DNA of 64,000 nt. Source: Streptomyces wedmorensis. Its GTDB lineage: Bacteria; Actinomycetota; Actinomycetes; Streptomycetales; Streptomycetaceae. Positions 43,438 through 51,898 of the stretch are shown piece after piece. Made by a program: the position numbers and the translations under genes. The stretch's first letter is position 1. Each line of letters opens with the position of its first letter. Location of the stretch: positions 62,001 through 126,000 of the forward strand of contig NZ_JNWK01000017.1 in assembly GCF_000716445.1 (NCBI RefSeq). Reading direction: 5' to 3'. The notes under the pieces are model-generated. The model worked only from the letters and a program-made list of their open reading frames with translations, was not told the origin of the DNA and ran no database searches.

Positions 43438-44559
43438 TCACGTCCTCCTGGCCAGCAGCATCCGGGCCAGCTCCACCTGCTCCTCGTCGAGCCCCGGTTC
43501 GCCGTCCTCGACGTCCCACAGCCCGTTCTGCAGGACCCGCCCCAGCGTCCAGGCCGCCGCGCGCCGCCGGTCGCCGACGACCTCCGCGAGCAGGTCGAAC
43601 CGCCACAGGAGCCGCTCCGGATCGAAGCGGTCCATCAGCGCCGGGAGCAGCTCGAAGCCGGGGTCCCCGGCGAGCGGCTTGGGGTCGATCGCCAGCCAGG
43701 GTTCCCGCTCGCCCGCCAGGACGTTCCCGAAGTGCAGGTCCCAGTGGAGCAGCCGGTCCCCCGGTTCGCCGACCACCTCCCGTACGGCCGCCGCGCAGTC
43801 CCGCAGCACCGCCGCGTCGTCGGCGCCGAGCCTCGCCACGGCCTCCGGCACCTCGGCCGCCATCCCGGCCGCGATGTCCCCGAGCCTCCGCAACCCCTCA
43901 GGGGCGGGCACGGCAACCAGCCGGGCCAGCAGGCCCGCGACGATCCCCAGCGCCTCGTCGGCGTCCTCGACCGCGGACAGCGGCCGCGCCTCGTCGAGCC
44001 TCTCCAGGAGCATCGTCCCGGTCGCGCCGTCATGGTCGAGCAGCCGCACCGCCCCGGCCCCGTCCCACGCCCTCAGGCCGACGGGCTCCCCCTCCGTCTC
44101 CTCGTCCAGGAGCTGCATCTTCAGCGCCGCCCGCGCCCCGTCCGCGTCCCGCAGGACCGGCAGCACCAGCGACGCCATCCCGTACATCGAAGGCCCCGTC
44201 ACCCGCAGCCCCCACCGGTCCAGGAACTCCTCGGCCCTCTCCGGCAGCCCGGCGACGAACGCCCGCCCCGCCTCACCGTTGTACTTCGTCTGCGACCGCA
44301 CGAGCTCATCGGGCACACGAATGGCCCGGCGTACGCGAACACCATCAGCCCCCGGCACGGCATCAGGTACACGAACACCCCCGGTCCCTGGCCTGTCTCC
44401 AGACCCCGGCGCTGCCTCGGGTCCACGAACACCCCCGGCCCCCGGCACGACCTCGGGCCCCCGCCTGGCCTCCACGTCCGCCACATCCGCCACATCCGCC
44501 ACGTCCGCCATGCCCGCCACATCCGCCACGTCCGCCATGTCCTCCACGCGATCGGTCAC
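43438..44559 (-). CDS. Aminoglycoside/hydroxyurea phosphotransferase family, APH(6)-like, with repeat N-terminus
   Basis: 373 residues. The recognisable kinase starts near residue 85 (IRVPDELVRSQTKYNGEAGRAF). It has LKMQLLDEETEG (ATP Lys), the catalytic loop LLHWDLHFGNVLAGER and the metal Asp in LAIDPKPLAGDPGFELLPAL. This is the streptomycin-6-phosphotransferase/hydroxyurea kinase family. Residues 1-80 are low complexity, with ADVADVADVADV and two GGVRxPxAxPG repeats. GTG 44559 lies 9 bases after the stop of the DsbA-like gene, which favours this start by coupling, but an internal GTG is possible. Whether it gives resistance is untested. Confidence 0.8.
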   Translation of the reverse strand: MTDRVEDMADVADVAGMADVADVADVADVEARRGPEVVPGAGGVRGPEAAPGSGDRPGTGGVRVPDAVPGADGVRVRRAIRVPDELVRSQTKYNGEAGRAFVAGLPERAEEFLDRWGLRVTGPSMYGMASLVLPVLRDADGARAALKMQLLDEETEGEPVGLRAWDGAGAVRLLDHDGATGTMLLERLDEARPLSAVEDADEALGIVAGLLARLVAVPAPEGLRRLGDIAAGMAAEVPEAVARLGADDAAVLRDCAAAVREVVGEPGDRLLHWDLHFGNVLAGEREPWLAIDPKPLAGDPGFELLPALMDRFDPERLLWRFDLLAEVVGDRRRAAAWTLGRVLQNGLWDVEDGEPGLDEEQVELARMLLARRT

Positions 44560-44568
44560 ATCCCGACC

Positions 44569-45294
44569 CTAGACACCGGCGTCGCGCAGCGCCCTCGAGA
44601 ATTCCGCCGCGTCGTAGAGCGCGTCGCCTCCCGGCAGGGGCGCGCCGTCCACGAGGACGGTGGGCGTGCCGCCGACCCCCGACTCCTCGAACGCCTTCTC
44701 CGAGGCGGCGACCCAGGCCCGGTGGGTGTCGTCCCGAACGGCCCGGTCGAAGGCCGTCCCCCGCAGCCCGTCCACCTGGTCCGCGATCCGCAGCAGGTGG
44801 TCGACGGAGTAGCCGTCGTTCGTCTCGCCGGCCGGCTGCGAGGCGAACAGCGCCGCCTGGTACGCGGCGAATCCGCCGGTTCCCGCGTCGGCCGCGGCCC
44901 GTAGGGCGTTCGCCGCCCGGGCCGAGGCCGTGCCGCCGGTGCGGGCGTCGAGGAAGGAGGCGACGACGTACTCGACGCGCACCCTGCCCGCCGCGGCCTC
45001 GTCGGCGAGGACGGTCCCGGCGCTCGCCTCGAACTTCGCGCAGTAACCACACCGGAGGTCCACGTACACGGTGACGGTGTGCGGGGCCTTCGGCTCGCCG
45101 ACGACGATCTTCGTACCCTCGACGGTCGCCGGAAGCGCCGAGAGGACGTCCGTGTGCTCGGCGGGCGCCACGGTCACCGCCGCCGCGGCGGACGCGGACG
45201 GCTCGCCGCCGCCCGAACACCCCACCGCGGCAAGGCCGATGGAACCGGCGACGACCAGGGCGGCGACAGCGCGCCGGGACCTGCGTACGGGCAT
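44569..45294 (-). CDS. DsbA/thioredoxin-like lipoprotein
   Basis: 241 residues. MPVRRSRRAVAALVVAGSIG with lipobox AAVGC at about residue 25 predicts membrane anchoring outside the cell. The thioredoxin fold shows VYVDLRCGYCAKFEASAG (active-site CGYC) and GVGGTPTVLVDGAPLPGG (cis-Pro loop, TPT), with the helical insert between them. It is of the DsbA/BdbD type that oxidises or isomerises disulfides of exported proteins. GGAAGGA precedes ATG 45294. The gene runs into the phosphotransferase gene with 9 bases between. Confidence 0.9.
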   Translation of the reverse strand: MPVRRSRRAVAALVVAGSIGLAAVGCSGGGEPSASAAAAVTVAPAEHTDVLSALPATVEGTKIVVGEPKAPHTVTVYVDLRCGYCAKFEASAGTVLADEAAAGRVRVEYVVASFLDARTGGTASARAANALRAAADAGTGGFAAYQAALFASQPAGETNDGYSVDHLLRIADQVDGLRGTAFDRAVRDDTHRAWVAASEKAFEESGVGGTPTVLVDGAPLPGGDALYDAAEFSRALRDAGV

Positions 45295-45447
45295 GGTGGA
45301 GTCCTTCCGGAACAACGAAATCCGCACCGAGTCGGCACCCTCGAACCCAGGCCGGGCACCACCCCGGAACCGCCGCCGAAGGACCCGTATCCAGAGGACC
45401 AAGGCCCCGGGTAACGTCCCGCCCACGCACCCGGAAGAGGGATAGAC

Positions 45448-46836
45448 ATGAGCACCACCAACGGCGGCATTTCGTTCTGGTACGCGCAGGAGGGCGCCCC
45501 CGCGCCCCGCGAACCGCTCCCCGGCGACACCACCGCCGACGTCTGCGTCGTCGGCGGCGGGTACACGGGCCTGTGGACCGCCTACTACCTCAAGAAGGCC
45601 ATCCCCTTCCTCAACATCACCGTCCTGGAGGCCAAGTTCTGCGGCTACGGGGCCTCCGGCCGCAACGGCGGCTGGCTCTACAACGGCATCGCCGGCCGCG
45701 ACCGCTACGCCCGGCTGCACGGACACGAGGCGGCCGTCCGCCTCCAGCAGGCCATGAACGCCACCGTCACCGAGGTCCTCGACGTCTGCGAGACCGAGAA
45801 GATCGACGCCGACCAGCACCGCGGCGGCGTCCTCGAAGTCGCCCTCTCCCCCGCCCAGCTCGGCCGCCTCAAGGCCTTCCACGCCGCCGAGACCGCCTTC
45901 GGCGAGACCGACCGCGAGCTCTACGGCGCCCGCGAGACCGCCGACCGCATCCGCGTCACCGGCGCCGTCGGCTCCTCCTGGACCCCGCACGGCGCCCGCC
46001 TCCACCCGGTGAAGCTGGTCACCGGACTCGCGGCCGCCGTCGAGGCGCTCGGCGTCACGATCCACGAGTCGACCCCCGTCACCGAGATCAAGCCGAAGCA
46101 CGCCGTCACCCCGTACGGCACCGTCCGCGCGCCCTACGTCCTGCGCTGCACCGAGGGCTTCACCGCCTCCCTCGCCGGCCAGCGCCGCACCTGGCTCCCG
46201 ATGAACTCCTCGATGATCGCCACCGAGCCCCTCACCGACGCCCAGTGGGACTCCATCGGCTGGGCGGGCGCCGAGGCCCTCGGCGACATGGCCCACGCCT
46301 ACATGTACGCCCAGCGCACCGCCGACGGCCGCATCGCCCTCGGCGGCAGGGGCGTCCCGTACCGCTACGGCTCCAAGACCGACAACGACGGCCGCACCCA
46401 GCCGCAGACCATCGACGCCCTCCGCGACATCCTCGTCCGCTTCTTCCCGCAACTCGCGGGTCTACGGATCGACCACGCCTGGTCCGGCGTCCTCGGCGTC
46501 CCCCGCGACTGGTGCGCCACCGTCACCCTCGACCGCTCCACCGGCCTCGGCTGGGCCGGCGGCTACGTCGGCTCCGGCGTCGCCACCGCCAACCTCGCCG
46601 CCCGCACCCTCCGCGACCTCGTCCAGCAGGACTCCGGCCAATCCGGCCCCACCGACCTCACCACCCTCCCCTGGGTCGACCACAAGGTCCGCAAGTGGGA
46701 ACCCGAACCCCTCCGCTGGCTCGGCGTCCACACCATGTACGCCGCCTTCCGCGCCGCCGACCACCGCGAGTCCACCACCCACACCGCCACCACGGACCGC
46801 ATCGCCACCCTGGCCAACCGCCTGAGCGGCCGCTGA
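45448..46836 (+). CDS. FAD-dependent amine oxidoreductase (PuuB/DadA-like)
   Basis: 462 residues. ADVCVVGGGYTGLWTAYYLKK is the FAD site. FCGYGASGRNGGWLYNGIAGRD is the signature of the gamma-glutamylputrescine oxidase/DadA branch. The C-terminal part GLGWAGGYVGSGVATANLAARTL contacts the flavin. It probably oxidises a secondary or glutamylated amine, feeding electrons to O2 or quinone. A polyamine acetyltransferase gene 2 kb upstream hints at polyamine metabolism but is not in the same operon. GAGGGATAG precedes the ATG. Confidence 0.88.
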   Translation: MSTTNGGISFWYAQEGAPAPREPLPGDTTADVCVVGGGYTGLWTAYYLKKAIPFLNITVLEAKFCGYGASGRNGGWLYNGIAGRDRYARLHGHEAAVRLQQAMNATVTEVLDVCETEKIDADQHRGGVLEVALSPAQLGRLKAFHAAETAFGETDRELYGARETADRIRVTGAVGSSWTPHGARLHPVKLVTGLAAAVEALGVTIHESTPVTEIKPKHAVTPYGTVRAPYVLRCTEGFTASLAGQRRTWLPMNSSMIATEPLTDAQWDSIGWAGAEALGDMAHAYMYAQRTADGRIALGGRGVPYRYGSKTDNDGRTQPQTIDALRDILVRFFPQLAGLRIDHAWSGVLGVPRDWCATVTLDRSTGLGWAGGYVGSGVATANLAARTLRDLVQQDSGQSGPTDLTTLPWVDHKVRKWEPEPLRWLGVHTMYAAFRAADHRESTTHTATTDRIATLANRLSGR

Positions 46837-46839
46837 GCG

Positions 46840-46875
46840 GCGTCCGGGTGGGGGCGCGCGCCCCCACCCGGACGC
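46840..46875. terminator. Perfect 36-bp palindrome between convergent genes
   Basis: Arms 46840-46857 and 46858-46875 are exact complements (GCGTCCGGGTGGGGGCGC and inverse). It starts 4 bases after the amine oxidoreductase stop and ends 19 before the nuclease-TerD stop, so it can serve both directions. Confidence 0.85.
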
Positions 46876-46894
46876 ACCGGCCCCCACCTGGGTC

Positions 46895-48994
46895 CTACTC
46901 CACCTCGATACCGAAGTCCCCCACAAGCTCCTCCAGGCCGCCCCGGTACCCCTTCCCGCCGAGAACGAAGTCCCAGTCGCCGCCGACCCTCCGCCGGAAC
47001 GAGCCGAGGACGAGCGCCGTCTCCCCCGGCCGCCCGTCCGAGACCTCCAGCCTGTCGAGCTCGACACCCGAGTCGTCCCGCAGCCGGATCCCGGCCTCCG
47101 TGAACCCGCCCAGGTCGGCGTCGGGGTTCACCTCCGGGTCCACGGCCGCCACCAGGACCAGGCGGTCCGCCCGCGCGGGAAGCGCGTCGAAGCCGACCCG
47201 AACGGCCGCGCGGTCACCGGGCGCAGCCGCCACCATGGCCACCGAACCGTCCGGCGTCGCCGGGTTGTTGAAGAAGACGAACCACTCGTCGCCGAGGACC
47301 CGGTTCCCGGCACAGACCAACGCGCAGACGTCCAGGGCGGCGGACCCCGACCACACCATCCCGAGCAGGTTGAAGTCCTCGGCGGCTTCGGCGGGAGCGG
47401 ACGCGTGCACCGCCTCCGGGGCGGACCCGCCCGGTCCGCCCGGCCCTCCCAGCCGCCCCCGAAGACCATGCTGGTGCAGCAGATCCACCAGCTCGGTCCC
47501 GGATATCAGCGTCAGCGGCTTGCCGTTGGCGAAGGTGTACGACCCGGGCCCGAACTTCGAAGTGGTCACGAGGACCCCCTTGTTGGCCCCGGCGTCCTGC
47601 ACGGTCCCGAAGAGATCCCGCACCGCGCTCGGCGGCACCGTGTTCCGGTAGCGCTTGACCTGCACCACGATCGACCCGCCGCTGATCGGATCGGGATCGA
47701 GTGCCCTGACGTCGACCCCGCCGTCACCCGACCGCTGCGTGGTCACGGCCTGGAGCCCCCGCGCCCGGAACAGCTCGGCCACCAGCCCCTCGAAGGCGAT
47801 CGGATCCATGGCGAGCAGATCGGGCTCCTCCCCGTCCCCCTGCACCACGACATCGGAACCCACCTGGTCGGGTGCCAACAGCGGTGCCACCGGCACCCGT
47901 TCCTCCGGCTTGGCCGAAAGCCGCCCGGCCAGAGCACCGGTCAGGCACTCGACGGCCCCCACCAGCTCCAGGTTCAGCCGGTCGAACACCGACCGCTCCA
48001 CCACGACCGACGCCACGCACACGCGCGAGGCGAGCCCGGTGGCGGGATCGACCCCGCCGACGTACCCGTTCAGCGCCACCTGGTCGAGCGCACCGAACCG
48101 GTCCGACGCGAACAGCTCCCGCACCGCGAGCAGCACGCTCTGCGCCAGCACGCCCCGGTACAACGCCCGCCGCTGCGTCACCGGCCGCGGGACCTCCTTC
48201 TCCTGGTCGGTGCTCGGCAGGTACTTGACGCCCTTGGCCTCGGGAACGACCTCGTACCCGGGCAGGTCCCAGTCGAGGACGAGCCCGCGCCCGGACCGGT
48301 CGTAAGCGGCCGACACCTCCCGGGGGAACCCCTCGGGCCAAGCAGTCGACGCGAAGAGCACGGCGGTGAAGTACTCGACGACGGTGTCGGCCTCCCCGCC
48401 CCGCAAGGCCTCGACGGTCCCGTCGACCCCACCGTTGTGCGCACGTATCTCGGCACGGCGGGCGGCCGCCCAGTCGTCGTACGCGCTCCGGTACGCCGCC
48501 AGCTGCTCCACCCGCCGCGCCTCGGCGGCCTGCGCCGCGTACCAGTCCTGCTCGAACCTGGCCCGCGCGTCCCGCTCGGCCTGGGCACGGCCTGACGCCG
48601 TCCAGGCCCCCTGCGGCTGGTAGAACCGCTGGTCCGGCATGGCGACGGGCTCCCCCAACGGCCCGGGCGCGAACGGCTCGACGTCCTCCTCACGCCGCAG
48701 CGACTCCACGCTGAAGGCGGGCTCCCGACAGCCCGCCGCGAGCAGCGACTCGAGCAGAGCCACCCTCTGATCGAGCTCCTGCGTCCGCCGTAGCGCGTCG
48801 GCGTCCCGCTGCTGTCGATAGGCGGCCCGCTGCTCCCGCTGCATGCGGGCGACGTCCCGCTCGTACGACCGCTGCGTCCGCTCGGCGTCCCGCTGCTGCC
48901 GTAGCACCGCCTGGTGCTGCCCCTCCCGCTGCCTCTGCGCCACCCGCTGCTGCTCGGCCCATACCCCGATCAGCCCACCGGAACGCCGACTCAT
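46895..48994 (-). CDS. Coiled-coil + Mrr-like restriction endonuclease + TerD fusion protein
   Basis: 699 residues. Residues 10-90 are a Gln/Arg-rich coiled coil (QQRVAQRQREGQHQAVLRQQRDAERTQRSYERD). A region to about 390 has RRVEQLAAYRSAYDDWAAAR and a beta-rich KYLPSTDQEKEVPRP part, family unknown. At about 405-530 is an Mrr/PD-(D/E)XK nuclease: DPIAFEGLVAELFRARGLQAV, RSGDGGVDVRAL (Asp), GSIVVQVKRYRN (QXK) and TTSKFGPGSY. After a Gly-rich linker, residues 555-699 form a TerD domain (FNLLGMVWSGSAALDVCALVC, FFNNPATPDGS, GKGYRGGLEELVGDFGIEVE). A DNA-cleaving effector wired to a stress-signal domain suggests a defence role. Start ATG 48994, with GGGAGGGG upstream. Confidence 0.88.
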   Translation of the reverse strand: MSRRSGGLIGVWAEQQRVAQRQREGQHQAVLRQQRDAERTQRSYERDVARMQREQRAAYRQQRDADALRRTQELDQRVALLESLLAAGCREPAFSVESLRREEDVEPFAPGPLGEPVAMPDQRFYQPQGAWTASGRAQAERDARARFEQDWYAAQAAEARRVEQLAAYRSAYDDWAAARRAEIRAHNGGVDGTVEALRGGEADTVVEYFTAVLFASTAWPEGFPREVSAAYDRSGRGLVLDWDLPGYEVVPEAKGVKYLPSTDQEKEVPRPVTQRRALYRGVLAQSVLLAVRELFASDRFGALDQVALNGYVGGVDPATGLASRVCVASVVVERSVFDRLNLELVGAVECLTGALAGRLSAKPEERVPVAPLLAPDQVGSDVVVQGDGEEPDLLAMDPIAFEGLVAELFRARGLQAVTTQRSGDGGVDVRALDPDPISGGSIVVQVKRYRNTVPPSAVRDLFGTVQDAGANKGVLVTTSKFGPGSYTFANGKPLTLISGTELVDLLHQHGLRGRLGGPGGPGGSAPEAVHASAPAEAAEDFNLLGMVWSGSAALDVCALVCAGNRVLGDEWFVFFNNPATPDGSVAMVAAAPGDRAAVRVGFDALPARADRLVLVAAVDPEVNPDADLGGFTEAGIRLRDDSGVELDRLEVSDGRPGETALVLGSFRRRVGGDWDFVLGGKGYRGGLEELVGDFGIEVE

Positions 48995-49126
48995 CAGACA
49001 CCCCTCCCACACACGACCCACGCCACCGGTACACCCCCGTGACACCCAAGTGTCATGGACCGCGGCGGGCCCAGGCACGGGAACGCCGGACTGCCTCCGC
49101 CCCCGTGCCCCGGCCGGGGACCCGCG

Positions 49127-49252
49127 TCAGCCGCGCGGCAGCGTCACAGCACGGCTCTCGCTCGACGGCGAGTGGTTCCCGGCCTCGTCGTAGGTGACCC
49201 CTACACCCCGTACGGAAACCGAGCACGAAGACTCACGCCCCGTCCGTAAGTC
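49127..49252 (-). pseudogene. Possible C-terminal remnant of an exported repeat protein
   Basis: The frame ending at the TGA at 49127 reads SSCSVSVRGVGVTYDEAG then NHSPSSESRAVTLPRG, resembling the last strands of an Ig/fibronectin-type domain. No start or full domain is present between here and the tRNA remnant. The gap 48995-49352 holds only this and the hairpin at 49310. Weak call. Confidence 0.3.
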
Positions 49253-49309
49253 GCCCCCGTCCCCGCACTGGACAGCGGCACACGCCCCGCCCTGGACAGC
49301 GACTGAGCG

Positions 49310-49350
49310 AAAGGGCCGGCGCCGGGGATACACCCCCGCACCGGCCCTTC
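49310..49350 (-). terminator. Hairpin just beyond the left attachment site
   Basis: GAAAGGGCCGG pairs with CCGGCCCTTC across a further GGGG/CCCC inner stem. Read leftwards it follows the 3' end of the tRNA-Thr remnant directly. It was most likely the terminator of the tRNA gene before the element inserted. Confidence 0.6.
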
Positions 49351-49352
49351 GT

Positions 49353-49399
49353 CCTGGAGCCCCCTGTCGGGTTCGAACCGACGACCCCCGCTTTACAAG
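49353..49399. other. Left attachment site (47-bp repeat, tRNA-Thr 3' fragment)
   Basis: Identical over 47 bases to 56523-56569: T arm, variable loop, 3' acceptor strand with CCA, and the anticodon-stem 3' side. It diverges at 49400 within the anticodon loop, so it is not a functional tRNA. Confidence 0.92.
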
Positions 49400-49483
49400 T
49401 TCGATCGGAGCCTGCTCCGACGGCTGATGTCGACGGACGCGACGGCTGGACAGGGGCACTGGCGTATGCGCCCGTCCAGCGTT

Positions 49484-49506
49484 GTTGATGTCAGCTGTGG
49501 ATGTCA
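49484..49506 (+). repeat. Candidate integrase arm-type site, left
   Basis: GTTGATGTCAGCTG then TGGATGTCA. The same 23-mer with two changes is at 56457-56479 beside the right attachment site, same orientation. In the excised circle both would flank attP, where tyrosine integrases bind arm sites. Confidence 0.5.
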
Positions 49507-49728
49507 GGCACGCCGAGGCGCAATGCTGACCGCGCGGTAGTCGTATCCGTCCTGTTTGAAGCCCGGAGCCTCCCACTTGAGGTCCACCTGTTGTCCGGGC
49601 GACAGAGTGCGGAAGCCGGGCGCCTGGATGTCGGAGTAGTGGCCGAAGCAACCCCCGGGGGTCTCGGGGGAGTCGAGCACACCCCACCCTTCCTCGTCGT
49701 TCCACTCGCGGACAGTCGCAGTCACCAT
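49504..49728 (-). CDS. Divergent cold-shock-domain protein on the element
   Basis: 74 residues: VTATVREWNDEEGWGVLDS (degenerate RNP1, GWGVL in place of GFGFI), ETPGGCFGHYSDIQAPGF (RNP2-like), LKWEAPGFKQDGYDYRAV. It keeps the five-strand spacing of CspA but lacks two of the aromatic RNA-stacking residues. Similar short proteins sit near integrase ends of Streptomyces elements (from memory). ATG 49728 chosen over 49737. The stop overlaps the left arm-type repeat by three bases. Confidence 0.75.
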   Translation of the reverse strand: MVTATVREWNDEEGWGVLDSPETPGGCFGHYSDIQAPGFRTLSPGQQVDLKWEAPGFKQDGYDYRAVSIAPRRA

Positions 49729-49737
49729 GGGCGGCAT

Positions 49738-50516
49738 GCTACGGGTTTCGTATGCGCCGACGCACTTGGTACCTCAGCTTGGAAGCTTAGGTTCCTTGGT
49801 AGCGGTTGCTGTGCTGACCTGTGCCGGGAGTGTCTGATCCTCAGCCGGCGGCAGTCAGCCACGACGGCGGGTGCGCCGACCGATCACGCACGCGTATGCC
49901 TCGCCGCGCCCCCACCGGCCTCAGCCACGCCGCCATGTCGTCGACCAGAGCAAGCCGTGCCGGCGGAAGCGTGACGTTGAGACATTGAGTGAGGACCTCT
50001 TCGTCCCGAAGCAACTTGGGGTCGGGCCCTGCCTTGGGCTGGTGCGCCGCTCACCTGCGCTGATGGTCCGGAGACGTTCGCGCTCGTCCGCCGCTGTTCG
50101 TCGGCGTTGTCACGCAGTTAGACACTCACCGCTCAACGGCTCATCACTGGCGGGGCCGTTGTCAGTGCCGGCCTCTATGGTCTCAAGCGCGCGGTCGGCT
50201 TCCGGGGGTTCCAGCTCTGAAGAGAATGGTTGCATCCCCGGCCTGTCTGGGGGCGGCCCGGAGACTCGTCCGGGACCTAACCGACGGTCGGGCTTCGTCG
50301 ATGGCCAGGGGATCACCTGCCAGCGCCGGCCGCGCACCGCCTCTCGCATGGTCGGGGTCGGTTGGGCGCGCCTTCTGATCCGTAGCTCTAGCGGGATCGG
50401 TCAGCGGAGGTCATACCGGCCCCTGGACGGGCTCATAAGGACGCTACCGTGCGGGGATGGTCACTAGGGTTGCGGTACCCGGCTGCTGTACCGCACGATC
50501 CAAACGGGGGGGGATC
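49738..50516. other. Gene-poor stretch in the element
   Basis: Nearly 780 bases with lower GC. Only short frames without codon bias on either strand. I see no tRNA, no operator and no repeat longer than chance. It probably holds eroded cargo plus the promoter of the gene at 50517 (GGGGGGGG precedes that ATG). Confidence 0.5.
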
Positions 50517-50876
50517 ATGGAACGGCATGTGTTGGAATCGCTGTTGATCGGCGATGACGAGGCGTCCGTAATAGCTCTGGCAGCCCTCCGCCGCGGCGCC
50601 CCTTACTCGGTGGAAGAGCGGGTACAGCCCACTGGTGCGCATGCCGGAGTCTTCAGTCGCCGACTTCAGCGTATGCGGATGCGTGGGTTCGAACCTCTTG
50701 GGCTGGAACGAGCAGTGCAGCTCATCAGCGAGTACGACCGGCCTGTGCGGTCAGTGCTGATCGATCCTGAGGATCGCACGCGATTCACCCTGCTCTTCCT
50801 CACCGAGGACGGCAGCGCACTGGTCGCCGGCGCCAGCTGGCCCCTGCCGCTAGTTGCTAGGAAACCACCGCTTTAG
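50517..50876 (+). CDS. Hypothetical cargo protein
   Basis: 119 residues: MERHVLESLLIGDDEASVIALAALRRGAP, then HAGVFSRRLQRMRMRGFEPLGLERAVQLISEYDRPVRSVLIDPEDRTRFTLLFLTEDGSALVAG. The pattern is two helices then a four-strand sheet. No catalytic motif and no membrane segment. ATG 50517 follows an eight-G run at good spacing. It is the only rightward gene in the left half of the element. Family not recognised. Confidence 0.55.
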   Translation: MERHVLESLLIGDDEASVIALAALRRGAPYSVEERVQPTGAHAGVFSRRLQRMRMRGFEPLGLERAVQLISEYDRPVRSVLIDPEDRTRFTLLFLTEDGSALVAGASWPLPLVARKPPL

Positions 50877-51043
50877 GAGAGCGCCGGCCCGATCCCCTCG
50901 CTGACCTGCGAGAACGTGACCTCGTTGCGGTGTGCTCGGCGTTCCCGCCGGCCGCCGTGATTCCCTGCGGTTCCCCGCGTGATCTGGCACGGTTGTGGCA
51001 CGGAGGTCTCAGGTCGTACGCCTTCGCTCAGTGGCGACTCGGA

Positions 51044-51397
51044 TCACGCGTCGGAGCCGTGGTCGGGAAGCATTTTGAGAGCTGGGGGAGTCCAGTCCAT
51101 GCCCGCCTTCTCCAGAGTGGTCAAGATCCATTCCCGTCCGGCCGGTCCTGCCACGTTCCAAGTCCAGTACATGGGGCGCTTGTGTTTGCGCCACGGAGGC
51201 CATCGTCGGGTGGGGCTCACGCCACCTGAGATGTTGTGTACGAGATCGGAAAGCCAGGCGATGCAGGCGACGTAGTCATCGTCAGGCCACGTATTCAGCG
51301 CTTTGCGGCGCCTGGCCATGCTCCGGATTTCGAGGACAGCCCAATAGGTCAGGTAGGCGGCTGCTACCTGATCATCCACCCGTCGCCTACTGCCCAT
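51044..51397 (-). CDS. Hypothetical Trp-rich cargo protein
   Basis: 117 residues: GSRRRVDDQVAAAYLTYWAVLEIRSMARRRKALNTWPDDDYVACIAWLSDLVHNISG, then PTRRWPPWRKHKRPMYWTWNVAGPAGREWILTTLEKAGMDW. Seven or more Trp, basic in the middle, no signal peptide. GGGGAG 5 bases before ATG 51397 is a good ribosome site. Family not recognised. The 168 bases to the gene at 50517 hold nothing clear. Confidence 0.55.
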   Translation of the reverse strand: MGSRRRVDDQVAAAYLTYWAVLEIRSMARRRKALNTWPDDDYVACIAWLSDLVHNISGGVSPTRRWPPWRKHKRPMYWTWNVAGPAGREWILTTLEKAGMDWTPPALKMLPDHGSDA

Positions 51398-51472
51398 CTG
51401 CGCTCCCCGTCCCCCATGCATGTACGGCGAACGAACACTAGTGGGCTGACCGGCGTCAGCCACAGCGTGCCC

Positions 51473-51623
51473 TGCTGTCATCCCGTCTGCCGTCGACCCA
51501 CACACCGTGGAGCGGGCGCGGGTCCTGGCGTCCAGGTGGAGCGCGCCACTGTACGAACGACCTGGGCGCCAGGACCCGTGTCTGCTCGGCTTGCCTGGGT
51601 CGACGGCAGACGGGATGACAGCA
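51473..51623. repeat. 151-bp palindromic element with perfect 28-bp terminal inverted repeats
   Basis: Ends 51473-51500 and 51596-51623 are exact inverted copies (TGCTGTCATCCCGTCTGCCG plus eight bases). Inside, CGGGTCCTGGCG (51519-51530) pairs with 51568-51579. No gene fits inside. C-rich flanks on both sides could hide a 2-3 base target duplication. It looks like a MITE, or a folded RNA in the leader of the gene at 51397. Confidence 0.85.
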
Positions 51624-51898
51624 CCCCACCCGAACCACAACCGGCCCGCAGCCGCACGACTGGCCCCGGTCATCCCGGAGCCTGAGCGCCCCCGCCGGAG
51701 GCATCCGTTCTGGCAGTCAGCCGACAGATCAGCCCGAGTTCACCCCATCAAGCCTTTAGCCACAGGCGCGCGGCCGGCGGCCCGGGCTGGAGCGGGGCGT
51801 AGACAGGAGCGCAGGCCCGGGGCGACGGGCGCGCGACGCCGCCTTGGGCGGCGGAAGCGCCCTTGATGAGGTAGAGAAACTTGTAACAACTGCTTCAG

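Noticed and set aside
36802..46836. A natural-product gene cluster, because several FAD enzymes, a methyltransferase-like set and an APH kinase occur in one region
   Set aside because: No PKS, NRPS, terpene or other scaffold enzyme is present, the genes lie on both strands with own terminators, and the order resembles core Streptomyces DNA.
49353..49430. A second tRNA-Thr gene
   Set aside because: Only the 3' 47 bases match; the sequence after 49399 cannot form the anticodon stem or the acceptor 5' strand.
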